A stretch of 64,000 nt of DNA from Triangularia verruculosa (GCA_033296885.1 MU863915.1:186001-250000); one strand, 5' to 3'; shown: positions 1 to 11,326, counted from the first letter of the stretch. Made by a program: numbers and translations. The notes: generated by a model from the sequence alone, not told the origin.

Positions 1-678
1 AGGGCACGTTGGGTTTTCTAGTCCAGAGCTGCCGGCCGCATGTCCTAGAACGAGGAATCCCTGGGTAGTCTCGACACTTCCAGCGTTGCCATCCTGGTTC
101 CAGGAGAAGCAGTTCTGGCAACGATAGATCAACTCGAAGTGGGTGTCGGTGACATTCGAGGAGACTTGGGTAAGCTTGGCATCGCCGGTGTAGACGTCGG
201 GGAGGGTGTAGCCCGTAGCATAACGGAAGGATGTGTAGACGGTTCCCTCGGAAGCCCATGCGACCAAGAGCAGGGCTTGGGTCATCTGACCGGCTTGGCC
301 GTGGGAGAGACCGCACCAACCAGGAGCAGCGGCATCCTCGATTTTGCAGCGCTTTGTCCGTCAGCACAAGAAGCCGTGATGGTTCACAAGTTACATACCA
401 GGATACCAAGGTACTCATTGGCGTTCTTGGTAAGAGCGTCACTTGGGAGAGCCAAACCGAAGGTAAATGGAGAAGCCTCGGTAGCTTCGGCGCCTTGGGT
501 CCATGTCTTGAACTTGATACCGGAAGCTTGGTCAGTGTAGGTGCCATCGGCCATCTGAGCAACGCCATGTTGCAGGTCTGTCGGCTGTCAGTCGTTCTGT
601 TTCTCGCAGCTCAGTTAAAGAACACTCACAGAGCGATGCCGCAAGGGCGGTAGCCCCAACGCGGCTGAGGAGCTTCAT
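1..678 (-). CDS. Cellobiose dehydrogenase, N-terminal cytochrome (AA8) part, truncated by window edge
   Basis: Secreted flavocytochrome that oxidises cellobiose and passes electrons through its b-type haem to lytic polysaccharide monooxygenases. Exons read 678-630, 577-399 and 351-1 (minus strand), with GT-AG introns of 52 and 47 bp. The frame stays open at base 1, so the haem domain is incomplete and the FAD/GMC dehydrogenase domain lies outside. The start MKLLSRVGATALAASL is a signal peptide ending near VAQ. The mature part shows the CDH cytochrome pattern: FTFGLALPSDAL, a GLSHGQAGQMTQALL block whose Met is the expected axial haem ligand, then FRYATGYTLPDVYTGDAKLT and RCQNCFSW. The His ligand expected in a later FHNNG-type motif is beyond the edge. 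An AA9 LPMO gene is the divergent neighbour. The family call is from strong resemblance to ascomycete CDH sequences. Presence of a C-terminal CBM1 cannot be judged. Confidence 0.93.
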
Positions 679-3139
679 TTTCGATTTCCAGAACGGCCAA
701 AGCGCAGGAAAATTCTGGATTCAGCGCTGGGCCAAGAGAGACAAGCCAGCCTCCCGAGACAAGTGTCCCAGCGGGGGAACGGTCATGAATATAACCACAT
801 CGCGGGCGTAAGCTGACTGTTGCTGACTCCGCATTCCCAGGATCGAATCACGGAATCGCAGTCCGGGGAAAACAAATGGAATGTCACCGATAGGATGGAT
901 CTGCGGCAGAATCAGAGCCGATGACTTGGAGGAGATGTAGGGAAATAAATTGCGCTGCATGGCCTGAGTATAGCCTCCGCTAAAAGAATATGGGATCTGC
1001 GGCGTTGACAAAGGCATGCTTGATTGAAGGGAGCAGATAGATTGGAGAAGGAGCCGCGCAGTGGGGCTTCCCCAAGATTTCCCCAGGGCGGAAGAAGCTG
1101 ATGAGTTTGGCGAGGATGCGGCATGGCACGCGAAGTCAGGGGAAGCGAGGCACCGAACGGAAGCCCAGGCCGACGCGGGACGTCTCGACACATGGCCAAG
1201 CATTATGTATGAGCCCGTAATCTTGCTTGCATAGTCGCTGACGTTGTCAGTTCCATTCATCGTCAGGAACCTCGTTTGCGCTCCAATCTCAGGCGCCTTG
1301 GAACCAAGCAGCTACATCGGGCTGCAGATCACAGAGATCCCTGCGCATCCCGGAATGGAGACAACAATGGCCCCATCGACTCAACGCAAGCTTCGGCACA
1401 ATGAAGGGGGAATATCGACAGACAAGCGAGTTTAGGAGAAATCCGTGGCCCCATGAAGTCTGCATCGTCTCGGAGAGGCCAAATCCGGTTGTTTCCGTCC
1501 AAGGTGAATGAGTCTCTCAAGGGTTCGCGGCAAAGAGAGCGGCAACAACGGAGAATTTCCAGCGGCTCCAGAGCGGCGCGGTAGAGGGGTCCTTGGAAGG
1601 CCCTTGGCTCGGGGTTGGCCGGTTCCAGAAGAAATTCCGTAGTGGTGCTCAACGTGGTAATCTCCCCCACTTTGGATAAAGTCCCGTCCGTCAGCCATCA
1701 GCATCTACTGGCGCTGTAGTCGCCGTGGACCCTCTGCTTTCATCTATCCCCAACCTCGACGGATGCTGGCCGCCCATCTTGCTGTTCAATCAGGCTATAC
1801 CCAATCACCTTGCGTATAGTAGATCTCGCGGTCCGTCGGGCCAGCCCTAGCATCGACACCGTGGCGACTGCTCACGAGGCCGCCCCTGTTTGACAACGCC
1901 TGTCGGTGAACTGTGGGGAGAGCATGCAATGAGCATTTGCGTGGGTATTAAACGAGTGGCGGATCGTGACGGTTAGCTACTTTTATGGTTCGCTTGGATC
2001 GGTCGATATGCGGAAGCTTGGTGCGGAGGGTCGGTTTCCTCGGGTTCTGTCAACGCTGCGAGCTGTGTTGGACAAGGAAAAGTCGCAGGAAGTAACAGAA
2101 AACAGCAGATAGCAAAGCCAGGGTGCATAAAGACTATTTGTATCTGCGATAAAGGGCCATCCAAGAGCCCAAGATGCTTGGACCCTGTTTGGTGTCAACG
2201 GCGTTCGGTGCGGAGGGGGTGGAGGGGTAGCAGTAGGTAAGGCACACACGCAGGCAACCATCAACTGCCGTGCAAGCTGCTAGCTCCCGTGACCTGACTG
2301 CTGGACGATATTGCTTCCTTCCTCAGGTTGCATCTCGCCTTGCCTGCCTGCCTACCTACCTGCTGTCCCGTGACCTCATGGCGAGAACCTGGGGAAGGAG
2401 AGGCCTGCGCCCATCATTGCCTCTTCAGGACCGGACCTATGCCTAATCTCCGTTCCTATCTTCTGTGGCCATTAGAATTGTGATACGATGATGTCCGATG
2501 ATTCTTCCAAAAGTCATATTCATTGTCAGTTTGCTACCTAGTCAGGGCAGGTCAACCTTGCGGAGCTAGAGAGCGATGCCATGCCTTGGTAAGGGTCACA
2601 CATTAAGGTAACAAGATGCAACGCTAACATTAGACCGTGTGTCTTGGGTAGACATCTGATAACGCTCCATCTCAATCCGTTCGCGGCACTCGGGTTGCAC
2701 AAAATAATGCCAGAGCACGGCATCGATGCTTTCTCGCAGAAAGTGCGGGTTGATATTGGCATTCCTGCATCCAACCCCACAATCCTGGGGAACGCCAGGC
2801 TTCTCATTCGACAGGCAATCTGGGGTACACACAACCTCATCTGTCACCTTCCTCGACAACCTCGCTTTCCTGGATCGCTGCCTCTGTCTGCAGCCGTGAC
2901 TGGTTGTCGAGATAGCATAGACACCAAAAGGCTTCCATCATGGACAGAAGCCGGCCCGTTTCATATACACACTCTGGTCCTCACCCGGCATTTGCGGCCC
3001 AACACTATCCGCCATGATTCAACTGTCGCTCTAGTTCTTCTTTATAAATTGCCAAAGTGGCGCCCTTGACTGGTGACACTCTTACAATCCACCAGTTTCT
3101 TTTCCGGCCTTGTGCGAATTCTCATCTGATACTGTCGCC
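679..3139. other. Divergent CDH / AA9 intergenic region
   Basis: This 2.46 kb lies between two divergently transcribed oxidative cellulolysis genes, so it must contain both promoters. Several open frames occur on both strands (for example 721-1260 minus and 2644-3069 plus), but none resembles a known family or shows an exon-intron pattern, and I treat them as chance. It contains short CTGC/CTAC tandem runs around 2345-2365. I could not identify regulator sites with confidence. Confidence 0.6.
3043..3048 (+). promoter_or_regulatory. Probable TATA box of the AA9 gene
   Basis: TATAAA lies 97 bp upstream of the AA9 start codon in otherwise mixed-composition sequence. The spacing suits a strongly induced fungal secreted-enzyme promoter with a short leader. 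The match is by motif and position only. Confidence 0.5.
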
Positions 3140-3986
3140 ATGAAGGTCTCCGCCATTCTTGCCGCCCTGACTCTGGGTGTTGCTGACGTCTCAGCCCACT
3201 ACATCTTCCAGCAGTTTGGTGTTGGCTCGACAAAGTTTGCCGTTTATGAGCACATCCGCAAGAACAGCAACCAAAACTCGCCAGTGACCAGCCTGTCAGA
3301 CAACAACCTTCGTTGCAATGTTGGAGGAGCCTCGGGTGGCAGCACAACTGTCGCCAGTGTCAAGGCTGGAGATTCCGTGACCTTCTACCTCGACCAGGCC
3401 GTGTACCACCAAGGACCCATCTCCCTGTATGACAGACCATTCCAAATCGAACGTTGAATCAAACGCTAACCGTCACCCAGCTACCTATCCAAAGCTCCAG
3501 GCTCAGTCAAGGACTACGATGGATCCGGCGACTGGTTCAAGATCTACGACTGGGGCCCGACCATCAACGGTGGCCAATCATCATGGCCAATGAGATGTAA
3601 GTCGCATACTCATCCCCTGTGTAAATCAAAACACAGATGCTAACCCGTCCTCTCCAAAGCCTCCTACCAAGCCAACCTGCCGCGTTGCATCCCCAACGGA
3701 GAGTACCTCCTCCGCATCCAATCCCTCGCCATCCACAACCCAGGCTCGACCCCCCAGTTCTACATCAGCTGCGCGCAGATCAACGTGTCGGGCGGTGGAA
3801 GCTCCAACCCCAGCCCCACGGTCAAGATCCCCGGAGCTTTCAAGGCCACCGATCCCGGCTACACTGCCAACGTAAGCTTAACCCATCACACCAAGAAAAT
3901 ATTCGATGGCACTAACAGTGAACTGGTAGATCTATAACAACTTCCAGTCTTACACCATCCCGGGACCCAAGGTCTTCTCGTGCTAA
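3140..3986 (+). CDS. AA9 lytic polysaccharide monooxygenase, single domain
   Basis: Secreted copper enzyme that oxidatively cleaves cellulose or related beta-glucans. Exons 3140-3426, 3481-3596, 3660-3871 and 3930-3986 join in frame to 223 residues. The signal peptide MKVSAILAALTLGVADVSA is followed by His20, the N-terminal copper-binding histidine brace residue. The second copper His is His90 in VYHQGPISLY, and the axial Tyr is in PQFYISCAQINV. The C terminus ends in PGPKVFSC as in short AA9 proteins, with no CBM1, linker or GPI signal. The start was chosen because it alone gives a signal peptide with His at the cleavage point. It is divergent from the CDH gene, its likely electron donor. 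C1 versus C4 regioselectivity and substrate cannot be told from the sequence. Confidence 0.95.
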
Positions 3987-4426
3987 GCCGCGGTAAAGGG
4001 ACAAGTGAAGGGGGAAACATGTACATAGTAGTCACCACCAACAATGCAGGTATTTCCAATGATCAACTCGCATAAATGATCGGTTTCAGAACTTGATCCT
4101 CCCATGATCTGGTGCTTCCCGTCCCTAGATTGGCCGGGCCGCCTTTCCCCTATTCCGCCGAAAGATCGACGGTCAGACTCCACTTCGCCGGTCCCTGCCG
4201 CATCAGGCTCGGAGGGAGGCTTTTTCGCTTTATTGATATGATCCTCGACCATTGTTTCACTTTTGCGGGCAATAATACGGTGCGCCCTTTGCGCAGATAT
4301 GACACAGATCATGGGTAAGGCCTCAGAGGTGTCATCTGAGAGAAACAGAATTTTGAAATAAGCTTTTGTTTCTATGGACGGTGTGCACATTATCAAAACT
4401 TTCAACTCGTGATAGGACTTTTCTAC

Positions 4427-4653
4427 TGTGGAGCAGGATGGCATTCACGATATCACGGCAAAGGCTCGGTGGAGCAGATCCCAGGGTGGTATTCTTGGCT
4501 GTGGATCAAATAGGTGGATGGAATGCTCTGGTGGGATATAAATACAGTTATGTACGCTCGTTTGAACCTTTCCTTGCTCTTTTCCTTTTATTCAGTCAAT
4601 ATCATCAGTTCAATACATGCTTCAAGATAACTGCGTGGGTTCCAAACTCAACA
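4427..4653 (+). mobile_element. Solo LTR, copy 1 (227 bp)
   Basis: The element begins TGTGGAGCAGG, ends CTCAACA and is flanked by a perfect 5-bp duplication TCTAC (4422-4426 and 4654-4658). It contains a TATA-like GATATAAATAC around 4540. TG...CA ends with a 5-bp target duplication are the hallmark of LTR retrotransposon integration. No internal retroviral-type coding region lies next to it, so it is a solo LTR left by recombination. Related copies are at 8757-9123, about 14545-14694 and 21419-21808. Confidence 0.85.
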
Positions 4654-4835
4654 TCTACTGAGGTTGCGCATACTTTGCGAGCCCGTTTTCAACATCTTGT
4701 TAGAACCAGATTGCATGAAATTAGGGGCACAAGGCGCTAGGTTTCTTGACTAAATACTAGCAGAGAAAGTTGCGGCGAAAAGTTGTGAGAATACACGATA
4801 AGGAATGAAGTGGTTGACATTATATAGGTTATGTA

Positions 4836-6697
4836 ACGTACATTATCAGTGGGTCGTGCATATCAGTGGGTCGCGCACTCCCTAGCGCGACGCGTCCTCT
4901 TTGCACTTTACATCGAATTTTTCTACAATCCAATATGCCTTCTACTTTAAAGGAAGCGAAGGTAATCTTAGCCCTTAAAGCTCTCCAAAAAAACGAAAAA
5001 TTAAACCTCAGAGCCGCAGCTAAGCTCTATAATATACCACCATCAACCCTCCACGACCGACGCGCTGGCCGGCCTACACAACGCGATACTACACCCGGTA
5101 CAAAGAAGCTCACTCAATCAGAAGAGGAGGCTATTATCCAATACATTATTGAGCTATATGCGCGAGCTTTTCCACCTAAATTACGTAGTGTAGAAGATAT
5201 AGCTAACCAACTGCTACACGTACGTGATACGCCCCCTATCGGTAAACTCTGGGTATATCGATTTATTAAACGCTAGCCAGAGCTCCGTACGCGCTTTACG
5301 CGTAAATACAACTACTAAAGGGCCAAATACAAGGATCCAAAGATTATTAACGAGTAGTTCGCGCTTATACAGAACACCAAAGCCAAGTACGGTATTGTAG
5401 ATAACGATGTCTATAACTTCGACGAGACTGGGTTTATAATGGGTATTATCTTCGCGGGCATAGTAGTTACGACCTCAGACGGCCTTAACAAGGCGAAACT
5501 AGCCCAACCTAATAACCGCGAATAGGCAACGGTGATCCAGGGAGTCAATACCCTCGGCTAAGCCATCCCTCCGTTTATTATTTTGGCCGCGTAGTACCAC
5601 CTTACCAACTAATATACCGAATATAACTTACCGTTTACCTAGCGCATTGCAACTACTGAAAATAACTGAACTATTAATATAATAGGCCTAAATTAAATTA
5701 AACACTTCGATTATTATATAGCGTTCCGTATAAAGGGTAAATACCGGTTATTAATCCTCAACGGCTACGAAAGCTACCACTCGACCGAATTTAAGCGCTA
5801 CTACCAACAGAATAATATTATTACGCTCTACATACCTCTACATTTTTCGCACTACCTCCAGCCACTCAATGTCGGCTACTTTAGGCCATTAAAGTAGGTA
5901 TACGGCCGCTAAATCGAGGACTTAATGCACATATATATTAACCACGTAAGCAAATTCAAGTTCCTCTATACCTTCCGCAAGGCCTTCTTCGCCTCTATAA
6001 CGGAGAAGAATATACAGGGTGGCTTTGCGGGTACTAGCCTTATACTATACAATCCAAAGAGGGTGCTTTCTAAGCTGGATATAAAGCTTCGTATACTAAT
6101 ACCTCTAAACTTACGGCCCGGTACTATATAACCTTAGGTCTTCTAGATACTATATAACCCCCGAGAAACTAACTTACAGTTAACGCTTATTAAAACTCGC
6201 ATTACCAACCATCAAAATAGCTCCCTAACTTTAATGTTAGCTGCTGTGGACCAGCTTACTAAGAATATAATAGCTGTAATACACTAGGTAGCTCTCCTTC
6301 GTACAGAGAACACTTTACTCCGTAAGGCTAACGAGGCACTAAGCAAGCGCCGGAGAGCTAAAAAAACACGTGTGCGGCTCGGAGGATCACTTACTATACA
6401 GGATGCACACGATCTATTAGATAAGAAGGCCGTGGGTGGAGAGGGAGTGTAAGAAACGCAGCCGGATAGTAGTAGTGCAGGGGGGGCTCATACAAAGGTT
6501 CGGTACTGTGGTGTGTGTGGCAAGCCTGGCCATAATGCACGCACTTGCCAGAAGGCTGCAGAATCATCTGATTCAGCTGTTTCTGATGTAATTGTAGTTA
6601 GTTCCTAATGTTGGTGTGTTATAATTGAGGGTAATTGTAGTAGGGTGGTAGAGAGTGCGCGACCCACTGATATGCACGACTTACTGATAATGTACGT
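4836..6697 (+). mobile_element. Fot1/Pot2-type (pogo superfamily) DNA transposon, RIP-decayed
   Basis: The element is 1862 bp long with 45-bp terminal inverted repeats at 4836-4880 and 6653-6697. The repeats match except for two G/A differences and are flanked by TA on both sides (4834-4835, 6698-6699). Size, TIR length and TA target match the Fot1/Pot2 group of fungal pogo elements. Inside is a single full-length but nonsense-riddled transposase gene. It is non-autonomous in its present state. Confidence 0.93.
4935..6608 (+). pseudogene. Fot1/pogo-like transposase, inactivated by RIP-like mutations
   Basis: From the ATG at 4935 to the TAA at 6606-6608 the same frame holds for 558 codons with no net indel, but at least a dozen in-frame TAG/TAA/TGA codons interrupt it. 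The first is at 5274. The stops stand where Gln or Trp is expected, as C-to-T and G-to-A changes would produce. Visible parts are an N-terminal psq helix-turn-helix (LRAAAKLYNIPPSTLHDRR), a CENP-B type HTH up to RFIKR, and a DDE catalytic core whose first Asp survives in NFDETGF. The second and third catalytic positions read Asn (LNGYES at 5760, LNVGYF at 5868). A C-terminal CX2CX4HX4C zinc knuckle lies near 6507. Confidence 0.92.
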
Positions 6698-6929
6698 TAG
6701 GTACAATTTGCGTTGGAATAGTTCGTTTGGGTGGCGGGAGGACTGGATTCGTACAAAATAGAATGTGTTTTAAGAAAGCTATGAAGTCTGTTAAGATACT
6801 GCCGTTATATCGCCAGCCGCCATGAGAGCACGATAATATCCTATGGTGCTTTTGATGTACCTTAAACAAAAAGAATGTTTGAACGCTTGATCCCAATACC
6901 TGTACCTACTGCTCCTTCAATCAAGCCCT

Positions 6930-8356
6930 TTAATATCCCAGTTCCCCTTCGCATGATCTTCTCCTCAGTGGGCTATCAGGATGCAATTTCAAGTAAGAAA
7001 GATCATGGGCATCGAAGCAGGCCTGGCGACTATCGAGTACGCTTTGCTTTCCCCTTGGAATCATTTCTGCTTCATAGTCGGCCACTGCAGTCTCCTGGTC
7101 TTTCTGTCCACAATGCCATAGCTTCAACTGTTCAGATAGAAGACTAGCATCCCTGAAGCCCTGGTTGGCTGCTTCGCCTCTATCTATCAAAAGAAAATGG
7201 TGCGTGTCAGCTTGATGTAATATCTGAAATACATCAATACCTGCGTTGGATACTTACACATCGTCATTGGGTGTGCCGCATCTCCAAGCAAAGTCACTCT
7301 ACCTCCAAACCCATCCCAGGCCTCGGTAGGCCAGTCTTGCAAGACAACGCTTGAACCGTGGGCATCATCGGGAATTTTGTTGATGATGTCCCGGAGATTT
7401 TCGTAGAAGCCAGTCCCTTCCGCTGCCATAGACTTGATTCGGGGGACTCTCTCGGTATCGGGACATGGAACCATGTCGTCGGGATCCTTCGAGATCCAAC
7501 TGACCTCCAACTGTGCCTCGTAGTAGGGGTTATTCGTTCCAGAACTGCTATTGACGTTCGGGGAGCTCAAAGTGGAGTAGAACATGTAGTACCCGGTGCC
7601 AGGGTGGCTGCCTTGAAACAGGACAGGATGGCTGCCTTGAAACAGGACAGGATGGTAAAGGCGGCTGAACTGGTCTTCCGTCAGGTGTACAGTTGTCATC
7701 AAGTGGTGGACTGGTCTAGGTACTAGGTTTTTCCGACCATCGTGATCCCCTCCGAGGCCCAAAAGCTGTTTTCTGATCTTGCTACCAGTGCCGTCTGCTC
7801 CTGTGAGTACTGATCCTTGAACCTCTTCAAGTTTCCCGTCAGAAAGTTGAAAGGACACGAATATAGTTTTATGGACAACCCTGAAGCCGGTCACTGTCTT
7901 GTCCCACTCGACATCGATCCCGGTAGCGAGAAGGGTTCTTAGAAGGCCTCGGTCAACACGAAGCCGAAAGCTAGAAGGAATTTTGAATTCTTCTTCTCCT
8001 GACTCAAGGTTGAAAAACCCGCTTCCCTCGGCTAAAAGACGCCACGGTATTAGTTTAGATGTAGGGTACCTAATCAGATAGGGTAAGACCATTGTCAGGC
8101 AACACATACTTGTTGCTTTTTGTTGAGGATCAACCTTTATCTCATATATCTGCTTAACCAGATCTTCCGGCAGGCAGCGTTGAAGGGCCTCTGGGGACAC
8201 AGATATACCCCATCCAGAGGCTCTTGCGTGCAGACGAACGTCGCGCTCAAAAATGCGAAATGGAACACCCACTTTCTTCAGTGCCTGTGCAAGTGCAAGA
8301 CCTACAAGACCAGCTCCAACTATGAGGACAGGAAGGGAGGGCTGCGGATGTACCAT
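6930..8356 (-). CDS. Class A FAD-dependent monooxygenase (salicylate hydroxylase-like)
   Basis: Probable NAD(P)H-dependent flavin hydroxylase acting on an aromatic or secondary-metabolite substrate. Exons 8356-8110, 8031-7258 and 7183-6930 join in frame to 424 residues. The Rossmann FAD motif VLIVGAGLVGLALAQAL starts at about residue 10 and ends in IFERD. The DG motif is GADGTGSKIRKQLL, and the GD motif GDAAHPM spans the last intron and continues as TMYRGEAANQGF. All three class A flavin motifs are present, so the enzyme may be active. A 24-bp tandem duplication (7605-7652) repeats eight residues, HPVLFQGS, in the middle of the protein. It stands alone among transposon remnants with no cluster partner, so the pathway is unknown. 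Confidence 0.88.
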
Positions 8357-8751
8357 GGTGAATGGTGTCGAACGCTTGGTTCTGAGTTAGGGGTCTTTGG
8401 GTACCTCGTAGTCACCGACGTCCAGATGTATGGTTTAAGCCAAAGTATTGAAATATAGTGACAGGGCGGGCAATGAAATGAGACATGCTTGCTTCGTCTT
8501 ATACCTACGATGGGCATCCAAGCCAAGATAAGCCCACTGTATTGTTGCCTGAGCTAATTCAAGACCGCTTATTGGCTTGGCTCAAGGCTTGCAAGCCTGT
8601 CAGGGTTAAGGTTATATATGTGCACCGGTTGGCATAATTGCCGGCCGGAGATAGGCCGGACCCGGGCCGGGACAGCCTGACATCGGCTCCCAGGCGACCT
8701 AACCGGAACGGAAAAACCACCGGAAGGCTTGCAAACCAATGGGATAGGATA
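8357..8751. other. Intergenic, no gene seen
   Basis: About 400 bp upstream of the flavin monooxygenase. It includes GC-rich CCGG/GGCCGG runs around 8640-8700. The short open frames on both strands do not resemble anything known. Confidence 0.4.
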
Positions 8752-8756
8752 AATCG

Positions 8757-9123
8757 TGTGGAGCAGGAAAGCATTCAAGATATCGGATCACAGCAAGGCT
8801 CGATGGAGCAGTTCACTGAGGTGGTATAAAGGGATTATCTGTAGGCCTGTGATGGCGCTGACCATCACCATATACCTAGCTTTTGATAGCAATCACAGTG
8901 GGTTTGGCGCAGTGGTCCTGCTCGCCGTGACAAGGCCAAGGAGTATGGTGCTCAGAGAATTTGACATATGGATCTGATGAGTGGATGGGATGCACTGGTG
9001 GGATATAAATACGGTCCCGTGCGCTCCTTTTGAACCTTTTCTTTTGTTCAGTCAATAAGGTAGGTATCAACAGTTCAATATATACTTCAAGATAACTGCC
9101 TGAGGTGGGTTTCAAACACAATA
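8757..9123 (+). mobile_element. Solo LTR, copy 2 (367 bp), with nested insertion
   Basis: It begins TGTGGAGCAGGAAAGCATTC like copy 1 and is flanked by AATCG on both sides (8752-8756, 9124-9128). The 3' end reads ATA where copy 1 has ACA, consistent with a C-to-T change. The TATA-like GGGATATAAATACGG segment at about 9000 is conserved. The extra length relative to copy 1 is partly due to an 85-bp nested element at 8848-8932. Confidence 0.82.
8848..8932 (+). mobile_element. Mini TG...CA element, copy A (85 bp), nested in solo LTR copy 2
   Basis: It starts TGTGATGGC, ends GCCGTGACA and is flanked by AGGCC on both sides (8843-8847, 8933-8937). The related LTR at 21419 carries a single AGGCC (21532-21536) at the equivalent place followed by the same AAGGAG sequence, so it displays the empty site. 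The copy lacks part of the interior found in copies B and C. Confidence 0.82.
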
Positions 9124-9128
9124 AATCG

Positions 9129-9550
9129 CGATAACTTTTAGCTAAGCGGAGGCCGTGTTGCTGTCGGCCGGGATGAAATTAACTTCGGCTTGCCTTGACT
9201 TATTTCAGTGCCTACCGTACCATATAGAGTGAAAGGACCACGAAGACGTTTTCCAATGCTTAAAGAAGAACAAAGTTTATAAAGAAGGAAGACCTTTGAT
9301 ACCTAAAGTGTTGGGGGAGGTCATTCACTTCCTTATCTCTCATCAGGCCACCCACACTTCAAGCATTTATTTCATTAAAGCACCTGTTTAATAGCTCCTT
9401 CCTCAATTCATCACTTTTACCACTACGTTTGACCATATCTTAGACTATCACGTATCAACCTTCAAGTAAGGTATAGATGGCGGTGTTAAAAGGGTGTGTT
9501 GTACTCTAAGAAGGGCAAACGTCTACAGAACACATGCACTCAGAAACCTG
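9129..9550. other. Intergenic, AT-rich, no gene seen
   Basis: AT-rich sequence between two transposon remnants. I see no supported open reading frame or further repeat. Confidence 0.4.
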
Positions 9551-9555
9551 TGCTT

Positions 9556-9685
9556 TGTGATGGCATTGGCGGAGTGCCACCACCATATATATACCGCTGG
9601 AGCGAGCAATGCCGGCAAGCATTGCTTACTTATAGCTTTTGTCCAACACAGTGGGTTTGGTGCAGTGGTCCTGCCCGCCGTGATA
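9556..9685 (+). mobile_element. Mini TG...CA element, copy B (130 bp)
   Basis: It starts TGTGATGGC and ends GCCGTGATA (final CA changed to TA), flanked by TGCTT on both sides (9551-9555, 9686-9690). The interior contains short palindromes, including a GCAATGC...GCATTGC pair, shared with copy C at 15539-15667. No coding capacity. Confidence 0.83.
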
Positions 9686-9690
9686 TGCTT

Positions 9691-10640
9691 ACTATTCGTG
9701 AAGCCAAGCCTGTGTCATCTTTTCAACCGCACAAGCTACCAGGTGAACCACTGCCAAGGCTTACAGTCCAATGCTTGAAAGTTTGTTAGTGCGGGCGCTC
9801 GGACCAGCATTTTCAAACGGCCACAGTTTTTGCCACAAAATAGCTATAATAAAGCGTAAAAATAGAGGATATAGATGGATTAAGGATCTCGAATCTTATA
9901 ACCCCCTTTTTTCCGCGTAAAAATTAGTAATTGTTAAGGTAAAGTATAAAGTTTTCGAAAGACTGCCCCACTTACACGAACTTTCAGGGATTAGAGTGTA
10001 CAAGGCTTGAATATTAGCAGGCATGAACTTCGTGCCGTGATGAAACGAAGGTGCATAAAATTTGTACTCATGCCTTTTCACAGAGAATCTGGTGGCAGGG
10101 AACTTTGCTGCGGTCGTCAAGAGAAGTGCCTGGGCACCCTGCAAGGTCTGTTGATCAAACAGATCTCCGGCCGGCAACGCCCCGGGCGGAGATTCAACCA
10201 AGACTTTCAAGACCTGTGAGGTTTCAATTTGAGAATTAGTGTACTTGATCTACAGCCTTTGACTTCAATGCTTCCAGTCAAGTCTAGGTTGAAATAGGAT
10301 GTTGCACGCGTTCCAGGTTTACAGGGCCTTTGGCACATTTGCTAGGGGAGGACTTAATCGGCGTACCCCCCCCCCCCCCCCAGCAGCCCCAATCACTGGG
10401 TGGGGGTCACATATGGCCCAAAGTCATTTCATTTACAATCACGCTACTACCGTATACCTAATCTCGCGAAAGTCGGAGTTGCCTCCGGAGATTGCAGGGG
10501 AGTTCTGGCCAATCCCACCGTCTCCTCTTTGTCTGCAAGGCAATGCAAGCAATTATATAGGTATATTGACCGGAAGTTCGGGATTCCCGGTCCCCGGTAC
10601 CGATATCTGGCGCCCAGGGCCGGCCGGCCCTTTCGGCCGT
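9691..10640. other. Gene-free stretch with a C16 homopolymer
   Basis: No supported gene. The interval holds a run of 16 C (10366-10381), an imperfect palindrome around 10163-10196 (CTCCGGCCGG...CCCGGGCGGAG), and otherwise unremarkable mixed sequence. Confidence 0.4.
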
Positions 10641-10944
10641 CCCACTAAGACCATGATACTAAGCCAAGCCGGCTCCAGCATAAGATGAGCGGAGGCCCGG
10701 AATCCGGAAGACGAGCGGAGCCAGACCCCCAATCTCACTCATCTCGTATCACTGCGCCCCCCGCCCCCCCCATCTCTGGCCAGGGTGGGCAGTGGGATGA
10801 GACGTATCTGATCTCACACCTTCCCACTAAGACCGTAATACTAAGACGAACCGGCTCCAAGGAGAGATGAGCGGAGGCCCGGAATCCGGGAGACGGGCCG
10901 AGTCGGATTCCCATCCCACTCATCTCGTCTCACTGCCCACCCTG
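10641..10944. repeat. 182-bp-period direct repeat with an internal inverted repeat
   Basis: A segment of about 115 bp starting CCCACTAAGACC at 10641 recurs, diverged, at 10823. Both copies contain AGATGAGCGGAGGCCCGGAA and a CTCATCTCGT...CACTGC end. The second copy lies between CAGGGTGGGCAGTG (10781-10794) and its exact reverse complement (10931-10944), giving a 164-bp inverted-repeat-bounded unit. No clear target duplication is visible. It may be a MITE remnant duplicated in tandem. Confidence 0.6.
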
Positions 10945-11326
10945 TCCCTAGCCTTGCCGCCCGCCCCCCCCCCGGCCCCCCTGACCGGTCTAGGCTGTGA
11001 TAGAATTTAAAGAAGAGAAATTAACAATTGAATCACCTGCAATTGACCACCCCGTCTTTCCATCACTGCGCGCAGGGCAACATTTTAATTGACAGGCCGC
11101 TCAATACCTATCTACATCTATTAGCACTTATATAGGATTTCAATGTGGATGGTGATGCAAGTGTCTAGGGTGAAGTGTGTTGGCTGCCGTAGATGCTTCT
11201 GAGAGATCAAAATGACAGTTCTTTCCCCATATATAACTCTCCTGTCGCGCATAAGATGGGCCGTTTCAGGGGAAAGTTTAAGGGTTAGGAAGGAACACTT
11301 CCGATGCGAGTGAGACCGTGACGTCG

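Noticed and set aside
721..1260. 179-codon ATG frame on the minus strand upstream of CDH
   Set aside because: No recognisable family or splice pattern, overlapping frames of similar length exist on the same strand, and it lies in the expected promoter region.
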